Source: CAYRMV01 sp964425255 (GTDB lineage Bacteria > Bacteroidota > Bacteroidia > Flavobacteriales_D > Crocinitomicaceae). Taken from it: a stretch of 16,106 bases of DNA. The stretch lies in the NCBI GenBank assembly GCA_964425255.1, contig CAYRMV010000077.1, forward strand, positions 1 to 16,106, read 5' to 3'. A program made the translations under genes and the position numbers. The notes beneath the pieces were generated by a model that ran no database searches, was not told the origin of the DNA, and saw only the letters and a list, made by a program, of their open reading frames with translations. Positions 1-7,808 of this stretch are shown piece by piece; the first letter of the stretch is position 1; every line of letters begins with the position of its first letter.

Positions 1-1953
1 ATTACAAAAGGTGCTACACATTACACACACTGGTTTCAACCTTTAACAGGTTCGACGGCAGAAAAACACGATGCTTTCTTTAAACCAGTTGGACCAGGAA
101 GAGCAATCGAACGTTTTGATGGAGATTTATTAGTGCAACAAGAACCAGATGCATCTTCATTTCCAAATGGAGGAATCAGAAATACATTTGAAGCAAGAGG
201 GTACACTGCTTGGGATCCATCTTCACCTGCTTTCGTTATCGGGAAAACCTTGTGTATTCCTACGATTTTCATTTCGTATACAGGTGAATCGCTTGACTTT
301 AAAATGCCATTAATCAAAGCTTTACACGCTGTTGATGAAGCAGCAGTTGAAGTTTGCCAGTATTTCGATAAAAACGTAACAAAAGTAAACGCTACATTAG
401 GTTGGGAACAAGAATATTTCCTAATCGACAAAGCATTATACAATGCTCGACCGGATATTATGATGACTGGACGTGCTTTGTTTGGTCAAGCACCAGCTAA
501 AGGACAACAATTAGAAGATCATTATTTTGGATCTATTCCGGAAAGAGTTACTTCATTTATGCGTGAATTCGAAATTGAAGCTATTCGTTTAGGGATTCCG
601 GTTACAACTCGTCACAACGAAGTTGCACCCAATCAATTTGAATGTGCTCCCATTTTTGAAGAGTGTAATTTAGCCAATGACCATAACTTATTGTTGATGG
701 ATTTATTAGAGAAAATTGCCATCAAACATGATTTCCGTGTATTGCTTCATGAAAAACCATTCTCTGGTGTAAATGGATCAGGTAAACACAATAACTGGTC
801 TTTGAGTACAAACACTGGTGTAAACTTGTTGGCACCTGGGAAAAATCCAAAATCAAACTTGCAATTTTTGACTTTCTTTGTCAACACGATTAAAGCAATT
901 CATGATAATGCAGATATTTTACGCGCAAGTATTGCATCTGCAAGCAATGATCACCGATTAGGAGCAAACGAAGCACCACCCGCAATTATCTCAACTTTCA
1001 TCGGAACGCAGTTATCTAGTTTGCTAGATGAATTGGAGAAAAATGTGAAAGCAGGAAAAATGACACCTGAACAAAAAACGGAATTGAAATTGAACATCGG
1101 TAAAATCCCTCAAATTATGTTGGATAATACAGATCGTAACCGTACATCTCCATTCGCATTTACAGGAAATAAATTCGAATTCCGTGCTGTTGGTTCGTCT
1201 GCAAACTGTGCTCAATCGATGATTGTCTTGAATACGATTATGGCAAATCAATTGCGTATATTCAAAAAAGACGTAGATGCTCGAATTGAAAACGGAGATT
1301 CGAAAGATGAAGCAATCTTAAAAGAATTACAAAAAATCATTAAAGAGTCGAAGAAAATTCGCTTTGAAGGAAATGGATATGGTGATGAATGGGTTGTAGA
1401 AGCTGAAAAACGTGGATTAAACAATTTGAAAGATACACCTAGAGCATTGAAAATTTGGTCTGATAAAAAAGTGGCTAAATTATTCAATGATTTAAATGTG
1501 TTGACTCCAAGAGAATTAGAAGCTCGCCAAGAAATTGATTTTGAAAATTATATTTTGAAAATTCAAATTGAAGCGCGTTTAATGGGAGATTTAACTCAAA
1601 ATAAAATTACCCCTGCTGTTATTGAATATCAAAATAAATTGATTGCAAATGTGCAAGGTCTAATTCAAATTTTGGGTGAAAAAGCAGGAAAAGAAGCGGC
1701 AAAAGCTCAACTTGAAATCATTGCTAAAATTTCTGAACATTTGAATAAAATGAAAGAATTGGCTGATAAAATGTTAGCTGAAAGAAAAGCTGTCAACAAA
1801 ATCGAACATGCGGAAGAAAAAGCAATTGCATATTGCGACCGTGTGAAAGTGTATTTTGATGACATTCGTTATCACGTAGATAAATTAGAATTGTTGGTTG
1901 ACGATGAACTTTGGCCATTACCGAAATTCAGAGAATTACTATTTACAAGATAA
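1..1953 (+). CDS. glnN: Glutamine synthetase type III (GlnN), 5'-truncated by window edge
   Basis: This cytoplasmic enzyme makes glutamine from glutamate, ammonia and ATP. The reading frame is open from base 1, so the true start lies upstream; 650 codons are present of the roughly 730 usual for group III enzymes. Codons 3-17 contain KGATHYTHWFQPLTG and codons 48-60 contain EPDASSFPNGGIR, both group III hallmarks. The catalytic core shows GWEQEYFLID (about 400-429) and the substrate loop NGSGKHNNWS (772-801). The C-terminal third is rich in charged helices, as in the GSIII-specific C-terminal domain. A GTG at 133 is internal, since conserved family sequence continues before it. It ends in TAA just before a hairpin terminator and is probably the last gene of its transcript. 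Group III enzymes are typical of Bacteroidota and form dodecamers (family knowledge). Identification is firm. Confidence 0.97.
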   Translation: MTKGATHYTHWFQPLTGSTAEKHDAFFKPVGPGRAIERFDGDLLVQQEPDASSFPNGGIRNTFEARGYTAWDPSSPAFVIGKTLCIPTIFISYTGESLDFKMPLIKALHAVDEAAVEVCQYFDKNVTKVNATLGWEQEYFLIDKALYNARPDIMMTGRALFGQAPAKGQQLEDHYFGSIPERVTSFMREFEIEAIRLGIPVTTRHNEVAPNQFECAPIFEECNLANDHNLLLMDLLEKIAIKHDFRVLLHEKPFSGVNGSGKHNNWSLSTNTGVNLLAPGKNPKSNLQFLTFFVNTIKAIHDNADILRASIASASNDHRLGANEAPPAIISTFIGTQLSSLLDELEKNVKAGKMTPEQKTELKLNIGKIPQIMLDNTDRNRTSPFAFTGNKFEFRAVGSSANCAQSMIVLNTIMANQLRIFKKDVDARIENGDSKDEAILKELQKIIKESKKIRFEGNGYGDEWVVEAEKRGLNNLKDTPRALKIWSDKKVAKLFNDLNVLTPRELEARQEIDFENYILKIQIEARLMGDLTQNKITPAVIEYQNKLIANVQGLIQILGEKAGKEAAKAQLEIIAKISEHLNKMKELADKMLAERKAVNKIEHAEEKAIAYCDRVKVYFDDIRYHVDKLELLVDDELWPLPKFRELLFTR

Positions 1954-1960
1954 ATAACAA

Positions 1961-1993
1961 AAAAAGCGGTAGAATTAAAAACTACCGCTTTTT
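1961..1993. terminator. Bidirectional intrinsic terminator between glnN and the convergent lipoprotein gene
   Basis: A perfect 12-bp inverted repeat, AAAAAGCGGTAG (1961-1972) and CTACCGCTTTTT (1982-1993), encloses a 9-nt loop. It has a GC core and is followed by more T on the plus strand. The A-run on the left arm gives a U-run when read from the other strand, so it can end both glnN and the minus-strand operon. Confidence 0.85.
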
Positions 1994-2013
1994 TTTATCT
2001 AAACACTTTAAAA

Positions 2014-2643
2014 TCAATAATAAATAATTTTCTCGACCGTATCAAACGGAACCGTAATTACATCCACAAATTCTTGTGTTGTTGTACCAAGAATGGAATA
2101 GTAATATTGAATTTGAGTGTTTCCATCATTAATACAGGTAAAATTATTTTCACCCGTTCCATAAAAAGTAAACGATTGATTGGAACAACATTCCAAACAA
2201 TTACTTTTTCCACCCGTTTTTATCAACTCAACACCGTCAAATTCATCAGCAGGTTCTTGGTTGATAAAACGAAATTTAGCCCAAGATTTCGCAGTTGTAG
2301 AAAAATTCTTTTCCAAAGGTTTATCGGTTGTAAAGGATGCAAATTGAATCGATTCTTCAATAGAAAAATAAAGGTCTTTTGTTATTTTAACAGTATAACT
2401 ATCAGCTTTGTTGCGATCAAATGTGAAACTGTATCTTCCATCGGATCCAATTTCTGCTGTTCCAAGCGTTTTATTTGGAGCGGCACCAGCAACAGAAATT
2501 TGAATTAATTCAATTTTAGCACCCACCAATGCAGTATTAAAAGTTGCGTCAGTTACTTTTCCTTCTAATGTAAATGTCAATTCCTTTTTTTTACATTGCA
2601 CAAAAGTAAATGCGATTAATAGTAACCAAAATGCGTATTTCAT
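2014..2643 (-). CDS. Small lipoprotein with a carboxypeptidase-regulatory-like N-terminal domain
   Basis: A 209-residue predicted lipoprotein of unknown role. The N-terminus MKYAFWLLLIAFTFVQC is a lipoprotein signal with the acylated Cys at 17, followed by KKK, a common arrangement in Bacteroidota. Residues 21-90 read EGKVTDATFNTALVGAKIEL and onward, resembling a CarboxypepD_reg-like beta-sandwich. The C-terminal half carries four cysteines (149, 152, 153, 170; CLECC pattern) that could form disulfides or bind a metal. I chose the ATG at 2643 because it puts the signal peptide at the extreme N-terminus; an ATG two codons upstream (2649) is possible, and a TTG at 2679 would overlap the upstream gene. 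It is last in an operon after the J-domain gene (22-nt gap). The lipoprotein call is strong; the fold call is moderate. Confidence 0.8.
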   Translation of the reverse strand: MKYAFWLLLIAFTFVQCKKKELTFTLEGKVTDATFNTALVGAKIELIQISVAGAAPNKTLGTAEIGSDGRYSFTFDRNKADSYTVKITKDLYFSIEESIQFASFTTDKPLEKNFSTTAKSWAKFRFINQEPADEFDGVELIKTGGKSNCLECCSNQSFTFYGTGENNFTCINDGNTQIQYYYSILGTTTQEFVDVITVPFDTVEKIIYY

Positions 2644-2665
2644 AGTCATGAATTCAAAATGTATA

Positions 2666-3502
2666 TTAAACCAAGCCAAAAGTTATCAAATGTGCCCATC
2701 GATCTTGTGTAACAAGAAGGTAAACAACGATTGCTCCAACAATATATTGACTGAAAAGATATAAAAAAGTAAAATAATAATTTTTCTTTCGATAAAAAAA
2801 GGTAAAAAGAGGAATTAAGAAAAATAAACTCATCGAAGGATAGAGATTATTAAAGGAAAAATCAACATAGATGGCTTTTTTGCTTGTTGGTGTTTGGTGC
2901 CAAATTCGGATAGGTTGATGCGTAAACCACGATTTTTCAACTAGAATCGTGGGATCACTCATAAATGGCGAAACACCAATACTTTCAATAAAAATTTCTA
3001 AATCATTTTTCGTTGAAATACATCGAACCATGTCTTTTTCCAAACCATTATAAATCGAAGAATAACCAACAACTTCATCGAAATGAAAGTGCTTTTCGAT
3101 CCACGGTTCAATAAGTAATATAAGTGCAAGAAAGGTGGATACGATCACTTGAATTTGAAAGATTTTCCATCTACGACCACTCGTAAGTTTTTGAAAATAA
3201 AATTGTTGTTCTTTAATTTGATATTTTTGTTGATTCACATATCGCTTTTGAGCTTGCTTCATCCGACTTTCGTGAGTTTGCGCTTTTCGAGGTTGAATTA
3301 AAGGTTTTACTTCCTCAAATTTATCCGCCAACAATTCTTCGTAAGCTGCTGTTAACTGAATAAAACGCTGATGTGCTTTAGGATCAGGATTTTTGTCCGG
3401 ATGATGCTGCATCGCTAATTTTCGATATGCACGGCGAATGTCACTTTTACTTGCAACAGCCGAAAGCCCAAAAATGCGTAATAACTCCGTTCTTCTATCC
3501 AT
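2666..3502 (-). CDS. Membrane-anchored J-domain (DnaJ-like) protein
   Basis: A 278-residue protein with an N-terminal J domain (about residues 6-65) holding the HPD tripeptide at 34-36 inside MQHHPDKNPDPKAHQRF, the motif that stimulates Hsp70 (DnaK) ATPase activity. There is no Gly/Phe region, zinc centre or DnaJ C-terminal domain, so it is a type III J protein. A basic, Gln/Lys-rich linker (70-112) is followed by a hydrophobic segment at about 114-131, and two more lie at 222-237 and 243-264. This suggests anchoring in the inner membrane with the J domain in the cytoplasm. The ATG at 3502 overlaps the end of the menE-like gene by 8 nt, so the two are probably translationally coupled. The client is unknown; it may recruit DnaK to membrane proteins (inference). 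Confidence 0.88.
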   Translation of the reverse strand: MDRRTELLRIFGLSAVASKSDIRRAYRKLAMQHHPDKNPDPKAHQRFIQLTAAYEELLADKFEEVKPLIQPRKAQTHESRMKQAQKRYVNQQKYQIKEQQFYFQKLTSGRRWKIFQIQVIVSTFLALILLIEPWIEKHFHFDEVVGYSSIYNGLEKDMVRCISTKNDLEIFIESIGVSPFMSDPTILVEKSWFTHQPIRIWHQTPTSKKAIYVDFSFNNLYPSMSLFFLIPLFTFFYRKKNYYFTFLYLFSQYIVGAIVVYLLVTQDRWAHLITFGLV

Positions 3503-4496
3503 GAATCAATTCAATCGTTTTTATACGGTTGATTTTCCCTGACATTGTTTCAACGAATTTAGCTAAAAAATAAATATGTTTTGGCTGTTCGTATTTATCA
3601 AGAATAGTTTGTATCACCTCATTCAATTGAACTGAGTATTGATGATCACTTTCAACCGCCATCACAATTCTTTCACCTAAAACTTCATCATTTTCACCAA
3701 AAACAAAAAAACGACCTTGAAAATATCCTGCTATTTTTCGCTCTATTCGTTCAGGGTGAAACTTATAACCACCGCTATTGATTACAAAATCTTTTCTTCC
3801 TAACCAAACAAAACTACTTTCATTAATCTGTTTTATTTCATCATTTGTCACTATATTTTCTACACCAAGTAGTGGTGCATGAACAATCAAACATTGCTCC
3901 GAATTAGTTGAAATAGAAACCTGTTTGAGACAATTGAAATGTGACTCTGGTGGATGATTCACAGAACGAATAGCAAAATGAGACATCGTTTCAGTCATTC
4001 CGAAACTTTCATAAAATGAAGTATCAAAAAACATGATTTTTTCTTCTAACTGTTTAGAAAGAGGAGCGCCGCCAATCAACACCTGTTTTATCAAATTTAA
4101 TTTTTCCGGATTTTCAGCCAAGATAGTTTGCAATTGCATCGGAACTAGTGCAATAAAATCAAGATTCATCTCTAGCGTTTCTATCGGATTTCGATTTAAG
4201 GGTAGGAGAACTAAATCCATGTCAAACAACCAAGCACGAACGAGAATCATTTTTCCGCCAATTGTTTTGGGTGAAAGACTTAAAGCAATTTTTTGTTTGG
4301 GTTTGAATTGAAAGTATTCACCTGTCATTTGTGCAGATGCACGCATGTGTTTTTTTTGTAACTCAATTGTTTTTGGCGCACCTGTTGAACCCGAAGTTTG
4401 AACAAATAGGGAAGAAGTACTCGAATTCCATTCCTTATAAAATGAATCAACTTCTTGCGTAACTTCCATAGAATTAGAAAGATTGATAATTTGCAT
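3495..4496 (-). CDS. menE: Compact AMP-binding enzyme, probably 2-succinylbenzoate-CoA ligase (MenE)
   Basis: An ANL-superfamily adenylating enzyme, probably activating o-succinylbenzoate to its CoA ester in menaquinone synthesis. Visible motifs in order: phosphate loop TSGSTGAPK (34-42), the A5-type YESFGMTET (162-170), GRKDFVINSGGYK hinge and A8 region (233-245), and SGKINRIK with the likely catalytic Lys 321. At 333 residues it lacks most of the N-terminal subdomain of ordinary acyl-CoA ligases (about 500); short MenE forms of this kind are common in Bacteroidota. MenE is inferred from size and lineage, because no other men gene is in the window. It is first in a three-gene minus-strand operon. 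The ATG at 4496 is the first available; an ATG at 4469 is an alternative. Confidence 0.8.
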   Translation of the reverse strand: MQIINLSNSMEVTQEVDSFYKEWNSSTSSLFVQTSGSTGAPKTIELQKKHMRASAQMTGEYFQFKPKQKIALSLSPKTIGGKMILVRAWLFDMDLVLLPLNRNPIETLEMNLDFIALVPMQLQTILAENPEKLNLIKQVLIGGAPLSKQLEEKIMFFDTSFYESFGMTETMSHFAIRSVNHPPESHFNCLKQVSISTNSEQCLIVHAPLLGVENIVTNDEIKQINESSFVWLGRKDFVINSGGYKFHPERIERKIAGYFQGRFFVFGENDEVLGERIVMAVESDHQYSVQLNEVIQTILDKYEQPKHIYFLAKFVETMSGKINRIKTIELIHG

Positions 4497-4577
4497 AACT
4501 TTGGTATGATAATTGAAATGATAATTTCGTGTTGCAAAAATTGATTTGGAACAGAAAAATATGTAATTTTAACATGC

Positions 4578-4596
4578 AAAGCAAATGTAATGCTTT
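4578..4596 (-). promoter_or_regulatory. Candidate menE promoter -7 element inside a small palindrome
   Basis: On the minus strand TACATTTG (4589 down to 4582) matches the Bacteroidota -7 consensus TAnnTTTG exactly. A TTTG lies 16 nt upstream, slightly close for a -33 element. The element sits inside the inverted repeat AAAGCA-N7-TGCTTT, which could be an operator. This is read by eye and chance matches are common in AT-rich spacers. Confidence 0.4.
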
Positions 4597-4615
4597 ACTA
4601 TAAAACAAACGAGAG

Positions 4616-5068
4616 ATGAAAAAGTTATTATTCGCCGTTTTACTTGTAGGTGGTCTCTGTACCGCTTTTGTAGGTAAAAATGAAGCTGAAAAATTAGAAG
4701 TTTCTTCTGCTAAGGCACAAGGTAGTGGAATTGAATTTCAAAGTGTTTCTTTCAAAGAAGCATTAGCACTTGCACAAGAATCAGGTAAAATGGTTTTTGT
4801 TGATGCTTACACAGATTGGTGTGGACCTTGTAAAGTGATGGCTAGAACTTCCTTCATGGATGCACGCGTTGGAAAATTGTTTAACGACAAATTTATCAAT
4901 GTGAAAATTGAAATGGAAAAAAGCGCTGATGGACCAAACATTGCTAAGTCATACCGTGTAAACGCTTATCCGACTTTGATTTTTATGGATGAGAACGGAA
5001 AACTAGTTAAATCGGTGGTTGGTCTTCAGTCTGCAGATGATTTAATCGCGATCGCTAATTCATTGTAA
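4616..5068 (+). CDS. Exported thioredoxin-family protein
   Basis: A 150-residue thioredoxin-fold protein probably acting in the periplasm as a disulfide oxidoreductase. Residues 1-20 form a signal peptide or N-terminal anchor (MKKLLFAVLLVGGLCTAFVG) without a good lipobox. The active site WCGPC is at 68-72 and the cis-proline (AYPT) at 118-120, both intact. The spacing of the KMVFVDAYTDWCGPCK strand-helix unit is typical of small thioredoxin-like proteins with the classic CGPC motif. It is the first gene of a pair, with the lipocalin-like gene 4 nt downstream, and is divergent from menE. The partner and physiological substrate cannot be read from the sequence. Confidence 0.9.
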   Translation: MKKLLFAVLLVGGLCTAFVGKNEAEKLEVSSAKAQGSGIEFQSVSFKEALALAQESGKMVFVDAYTDWCGPCKVMARTSFMDARVGKLFNDKFINVKIEMEKSADGPNIAKSYRVNAYPTLIFMDENGKLVKSVVGLQSADDLIAIANSL

Positions 5069-5072
5069 TAAA

Positions 5073-5561
5073 ATGCTTAAATTTTTTATTGGAACAGGGA
5101 TGCTGGCAGTGTCCCTGTTTTCTTTTGGTCAAACTCAGAATTGTGTTGGAGCAAAAAATATTGTAGGCGACTGGTTCGTTGAATCAATTGAACTTCGAAC
5201 GAACGGTTCAGAGCCAAACGAGCAAGTTACCATGATGGAAGATGCATTAAATGAATCTTTATCAACTTTCCCAGAGCCGATTCAATATAACTTTAAATCT
5301 GATGGAAAACTCATATTAACTGAGCCTATTACGGATGAAGAAGCATACAATGTAGAAGATCTAGAAACAGAAGAAGAGTCAATTGAATACGGAGAAACAA
5401 TTCTAGGTTGGAAACTTACGTCGAATTGTAATGAACTAGAAATTCACGATGAAGAATCATTTGACTCTTTGATAATCGATGATTTCACAAGTACTACACT
5501 CGTTGTCTTGGCTGATGTCAATGAAATGTATGAAATGTTTTTTATACTCAGAAGAAAATAA
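5073..5561 (+). CDS. Secreted lipocalin-like protein of unknown function
   Basis: A 162-residue protein with an N-terminal signal peptide (MLKFFIGTGMLAVSLFSFG, cleavage near residue 19-20). The mature part begins with NIVGDWFVESIEL: the G-x-W at 32-34 followed by alternating strands fits the lipocalin-like/DUF-type small barrels common in Bacteroidota. The middle (about 85-108) is very acidic (DEEAYNVEDLETEEESIEYGE). Cysteines at 24 and 119 could pair. It follows the thioredoxin gene by 4 nt, so the two are very likely co-transcribed, and the exported thioredoxin might act on this Cys pair (inference). Ligand unknown. The signal and expression unit are well supported; the fold is a moderate call. 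Confidence 0.75.
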   Translation: MLKFFIGTGMLAVSLFSFGQTQNCVGAKNIVGDWFVESIELRTNGSEPNEQVTMMEDALNESLSTFPEPIQYNFKSDGKLILTEPITDEEAYNVEDLETEEESIEYGETILGWKLTSNCNELEIHDEESFDSLIIDDFTSTTLVVLADVNEMYEMFFILRRK

Positions 5562-5570
5562 AACAATTAA

Positions 5571-5610
5571 AACAAAAAAAAAGCGCTTTTTCAAGCGCTT
5601 TTTTTTTGTT
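5571..5610. terminator. Long bidirectional hairpin terminator abutting the dnaA stop
   Basis: Arms 5571-5588 and 5593-5610 are perfect 18-nt reverse complements. They comprise nine A's, then AGCGCTT core bases, a 4-nt loop (TTTC), then AAGCGC and nine T's. It can terminate both the thioredoxin/lipocalin transcript and dnaA. The dnaA TAA begins at the very next base, 5611. Confidence 0.9.
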
Positions 5611-7041
5611 TTATTGAATGGTGAGTCTTTTTTCCAAATCCTCTAAATATACTTTAAACTGTTTGTCTGTTTCTGAAAGATTCAAAACGGTACGACAAGC
5701 ATGAAGTACGGTTGCGTGATCCTTTCCGCCACAATGAGCTCCGATACTTGCAAGTGATGATTTTGTCATTTTCTTCGAGAAATACATCGAAATTTGTCTT
5801 GCTTGAACAACTTCTCGTTTGCGGGTTTTCGATTTGAGCATTTCGATTGGTAACTCAAAATAATCACAAACTACTTTTTGAATGTAATCAATCGAAACTT
5901 CGCGTGCTGTGTTTTTAACAAATTTGTCAATCATCTGCTTTGCTAAATCCAGCGTAATTGCTTTTTTGTTTAAGGATGCTTGTGCAATCAAAGATGTCCA
6001 AGCGCCTTCCATTTCACGAATGTTTGTGTTAATACTGTATGCCAAATACTCAACGACTTCTTTTGGAAGTTCAATCCCGTTGCCGTACATTTTCTTTTCC
6101 AAAATAGCAATACGTGTTTCCAAATCTGGAGTGCCTAAATCAGCCGATAATCCCCATTTAAAACGAGACAACAAACGCTGTTCCATGCCTTGCATTTCAA
6201 CAGGTGGTTTGTCGGAAGTCAAAATGATTTGTTTTCCATTTTGGTGTAAATGATTGAAGACATGGAAGAAAACATCTTGTGTCTTTTCCTTTCCAGAGAA
6301 AAACTGAACATCGTCAATAATCAGTACATCAATCATTTGATAGAAGTGAATGAAATCATTGGTTGAACCATTTTTTATAGCATCGATGAATTGATGTGCA
6401 AATTTTTCAGATCCAACATAAAGTACTGTTTTGTTTGGAAATTGATTTTTGATTTCAATTCCAATTGCATGGGCAAGGTGTGTTTTACCAAGTCCAACTC
6501 CTCCATAAATTAAAAGAGGATTGAATGCAGTTCCACCAGGTTTGTTTGCAACAGCATATCCAGCTGATCGAGCTAAGCGATTGCAATCACCTTCTACAAA
6601 ATTTTCGAAAGAATAAGAAGGATTCAAATTTGAATCAACATTCACTTTCTTTAATCCAGGGATAATAAATGGATTTCGAATTTGATTTTCATTTCCTGTT
6701 AAAGGCATATTAACTGGAGCATTCTTCGTCACCTTTCGATCCGAAGTTGGTAACTTTACTGTATATGGAGTAGAGTTTTTGGCACTGTTTTCCATCACAA
6801 TACTATATTCCAATCTGCCTTCTTGACCCAATTCTTTTTTGATTACTTTTTTCAACAAAGTAATGTAATGCTCTTCCAGCCATTCATAGAAAAAATGAGA
6901 GGGTACTTGAATTGTAAGAATGTGGTTTTCCAATTTTACAGGCACGATAGGTTCAAACCATGTTTTATAGGCTTGTAATGGAATGTTATCCTTAATAACT
7001 TGCAAGCATGTGCTCCAAACTCCAGCGTGATTTGTACTCAT
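5611..7041 (-). CDS. dnaA: Chromosomal replication initiator protein DnaA
   Basis: A 476-residue AAA+ initiator that binds DnaA boxes and melts the origin. Domain I (about 1-85) has the usual VWSTCLQVIKDNIPLQAYKTWF start. A short variable linker follows. Domain III carries Walker A GGVGLGKT (180-187), Walker B VLIIDD (239-244), sensor I LTSD (274-277), the box VII arginine region RLLSRFKWGL (289-298) and sensor II NIREMEG (340-346). Domain IV ends with the DNA-binding signature GGKDHATVLHA (438-448). All key residues are present. The frame stays open upstream to an ATG at 7125, but I chose 7041 because domain I homology begins there and a purine-rich AAAGAAAGGAAG lies just upstream; the 28 extra residues look non-conserved. 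It is transcribed divergently from the thioesterase cassette. Confidence 0.97.
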   Translation of the reverse strand: MSTNHAGVWSTCLQVIKDNIPLQAYKTWFEPIVPVKLENHILTIQVPSHFFYEWLEEHYITLLKKVIKKELGQEGRLEYSIVMENSAKNSTPYTVKLPTSDRKVTKNAPVNMPLTGNENQIRNPFIIPGLKKVNVDSNLNPSYSFENFVEGDCNRLARSAGYAVANKPGGTAFNPLLIYGGVGLGKTHLAHAIGIEIKNQFPNKTVLYVGSEKFAHQFIDAIKNGSTNDFIHFYQMIDVLIIDDVQFFSGKEKTQDVFFHVFNHLHQNGKQIILTSDKPPVEMQGMEQRLLSRFKWGLSADLGTPDLETRIAILEKKMYGNGIELPKEVVEYLAYSINTNIREMEGAWTSLIAQASLNKKAITLDLAKQMIDKFVKNTAREVSIDYIQKVVCDYFELPIEMLKSKTRKREVVQARQISMYFSKKMTKSSLASIGAHCGGKDHATVLHACRTVLNLSETDKQFKVYLEDLEKRLTIQ

Positions 7042-7383
7042 TTTTTTTCTTCCTTTCTTTGAATAGTTATTAATAGTTTGTGTTAAAAACTTTTTCTCAG
7101 TTTCAACGTTTCTGAAAACAATCACTTACGTCTTCAAAAACTTTCGAGGGACAAATATTTACATAAAATAGTTTAAAAAAAAATGAAAAAGGTATTGACT
7201 TTTTCAAATCTTTTACATCTAAAAAATTAAACAGTTTCGTAGAATTTTAACAGGAAAATAGTTGTTTTTTTAAAGAATTGTATTATGAATATTAAGCAAG
7301 TGTAAATTGTTTATTACTATGTGCAAATTTAATCAAATTCCCGCTAAACTCAAAGAAATAGCTGAATATCTTTGTGAAAAGAA
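7042..7383. other. Divergent AT-rich intergenic region between dnaA and the thioesterase cassette
   Basis: A 342-bp spacer with no convincing coding potential. It must hold the promoters for dnaA (leftward) and the thioesterase cassette (rightward). I looked for DnaA boxes (TTATNCACA or its complement) and found none, so there is no visual case for oriC here. A near-consensus TACCTTTT occurs on the minus strand around 7180-7190 and an exact TAnnTTTG occurs on the plus strand at 7367. A-runs and T-runs are frequent but not periodic enough to call. Confidence 0.6.
7367..7374 (+). promoter_or_regulatory. Candidate -7 promoter element for the thioesterase cassette
   Basis: TATCTTTG is an exact match to the Bacteroidota -7 consensus TAnnTTTG, 9 nt before the ATG at 7384. 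No clear TTG -33 element lies at the usual distance. If used, the mRNA would be almost leaderless, or translation would begin at the second ATG (7390). Confidence 0.45.
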
Positions 7384-7806
7384 ATGATCATGGAAGTCTC
7401 TTTTAAAAATAGTACCAAATTACGTGTTCGCTACGGTGAAACGGATCAAATGGGTTATTGCTATTATGGAAATTACGCCCAATTCTGTGAAGTTGGCAGA
7501 GTGGAGGCCATGCGCGAAATTGGAATGAGTTACAAGGACATGGAAAACCAAGGTGTTATGCTCCCTGTCTCTGAATACACGATTAAATACATCAAACCAG
7601 CTTTGTATGACGATGAAATAGAAGTAGTAACTCACATAAAGGAATTGAAAGGTCCAAAATTGACATTTGATTATGAAATAAAAAATGCAGTTGGTGAAGT
7701 TATTTCCTTTGCATCAACAGTATTGATATTTGTTAACAAAGAATCCATGCGACCAATCAAACCTCCGAAAGAATTTCAAGATTTATTAGCAATTTATTCT
7801 TTGTAA
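7384..7806 (+). CDS. Acyl-CoA thioesterase, YbgC/FadM-like hotdog fold
   Basis: A 140-residue single hotdog-domain protein of the 4-hydroxybenzoyl-CoA thioesterase (YbgC/FadM) family, hydrolysing acyl-CoA thioesters in the cytoplasm. RVRYGETDQMGYCYYGNY (residues 14-31) holds the conserved Asp 21 of the GxxDxMG-type active site, and the EVGRVEAMREIG helix follows. The C-terminal strands (AGE-like VGEVISFASTVLIFVN) fit the family. Starts: ATG 7384 gives MIMEVSF; ATG 7390 (MEVSF) is equally likely. The next gene begins 2 nt after the stop. Substrate is unknown; the family ranges over short and aromatic acyl-CoAs. Confidence 0.92.
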   Translation: MIMEVSFKNSTKLRVRYGETDQMGYCYYGNYAQFCEVGRVEAMREIGMSYKDMENQGVMLPVSEYTIKYIKPALYDDEIEVVTHIKELKGPKLTFDYEIKNAVGEVISFASTVLIFVNKESMRPIKPPKEFQDLLAIYSL

Positions 7807-7808
7807 AA

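Noticed and set aside
133..1953. glnN starting at the GTG at 133
   Set aside because: The frame is open upstream to base 1 and encodes conserved group III glutamine synthetase sequence, so 133 is internal.
2644..2679. TTG start at 2679 for the lipoprotein gene
   Set aside because: It would overlap the J-domain gene and bury the lipoprotein signal 12 residues inside the protein.
7042..7125. 28-residue N-terminal extension of DnaA starting at ATG 7125
   Set aside because: DnaA domain I similarity begins at the ATG at 7041, which has a purine-rich stretch just upstream; the extension shows no family sequence.
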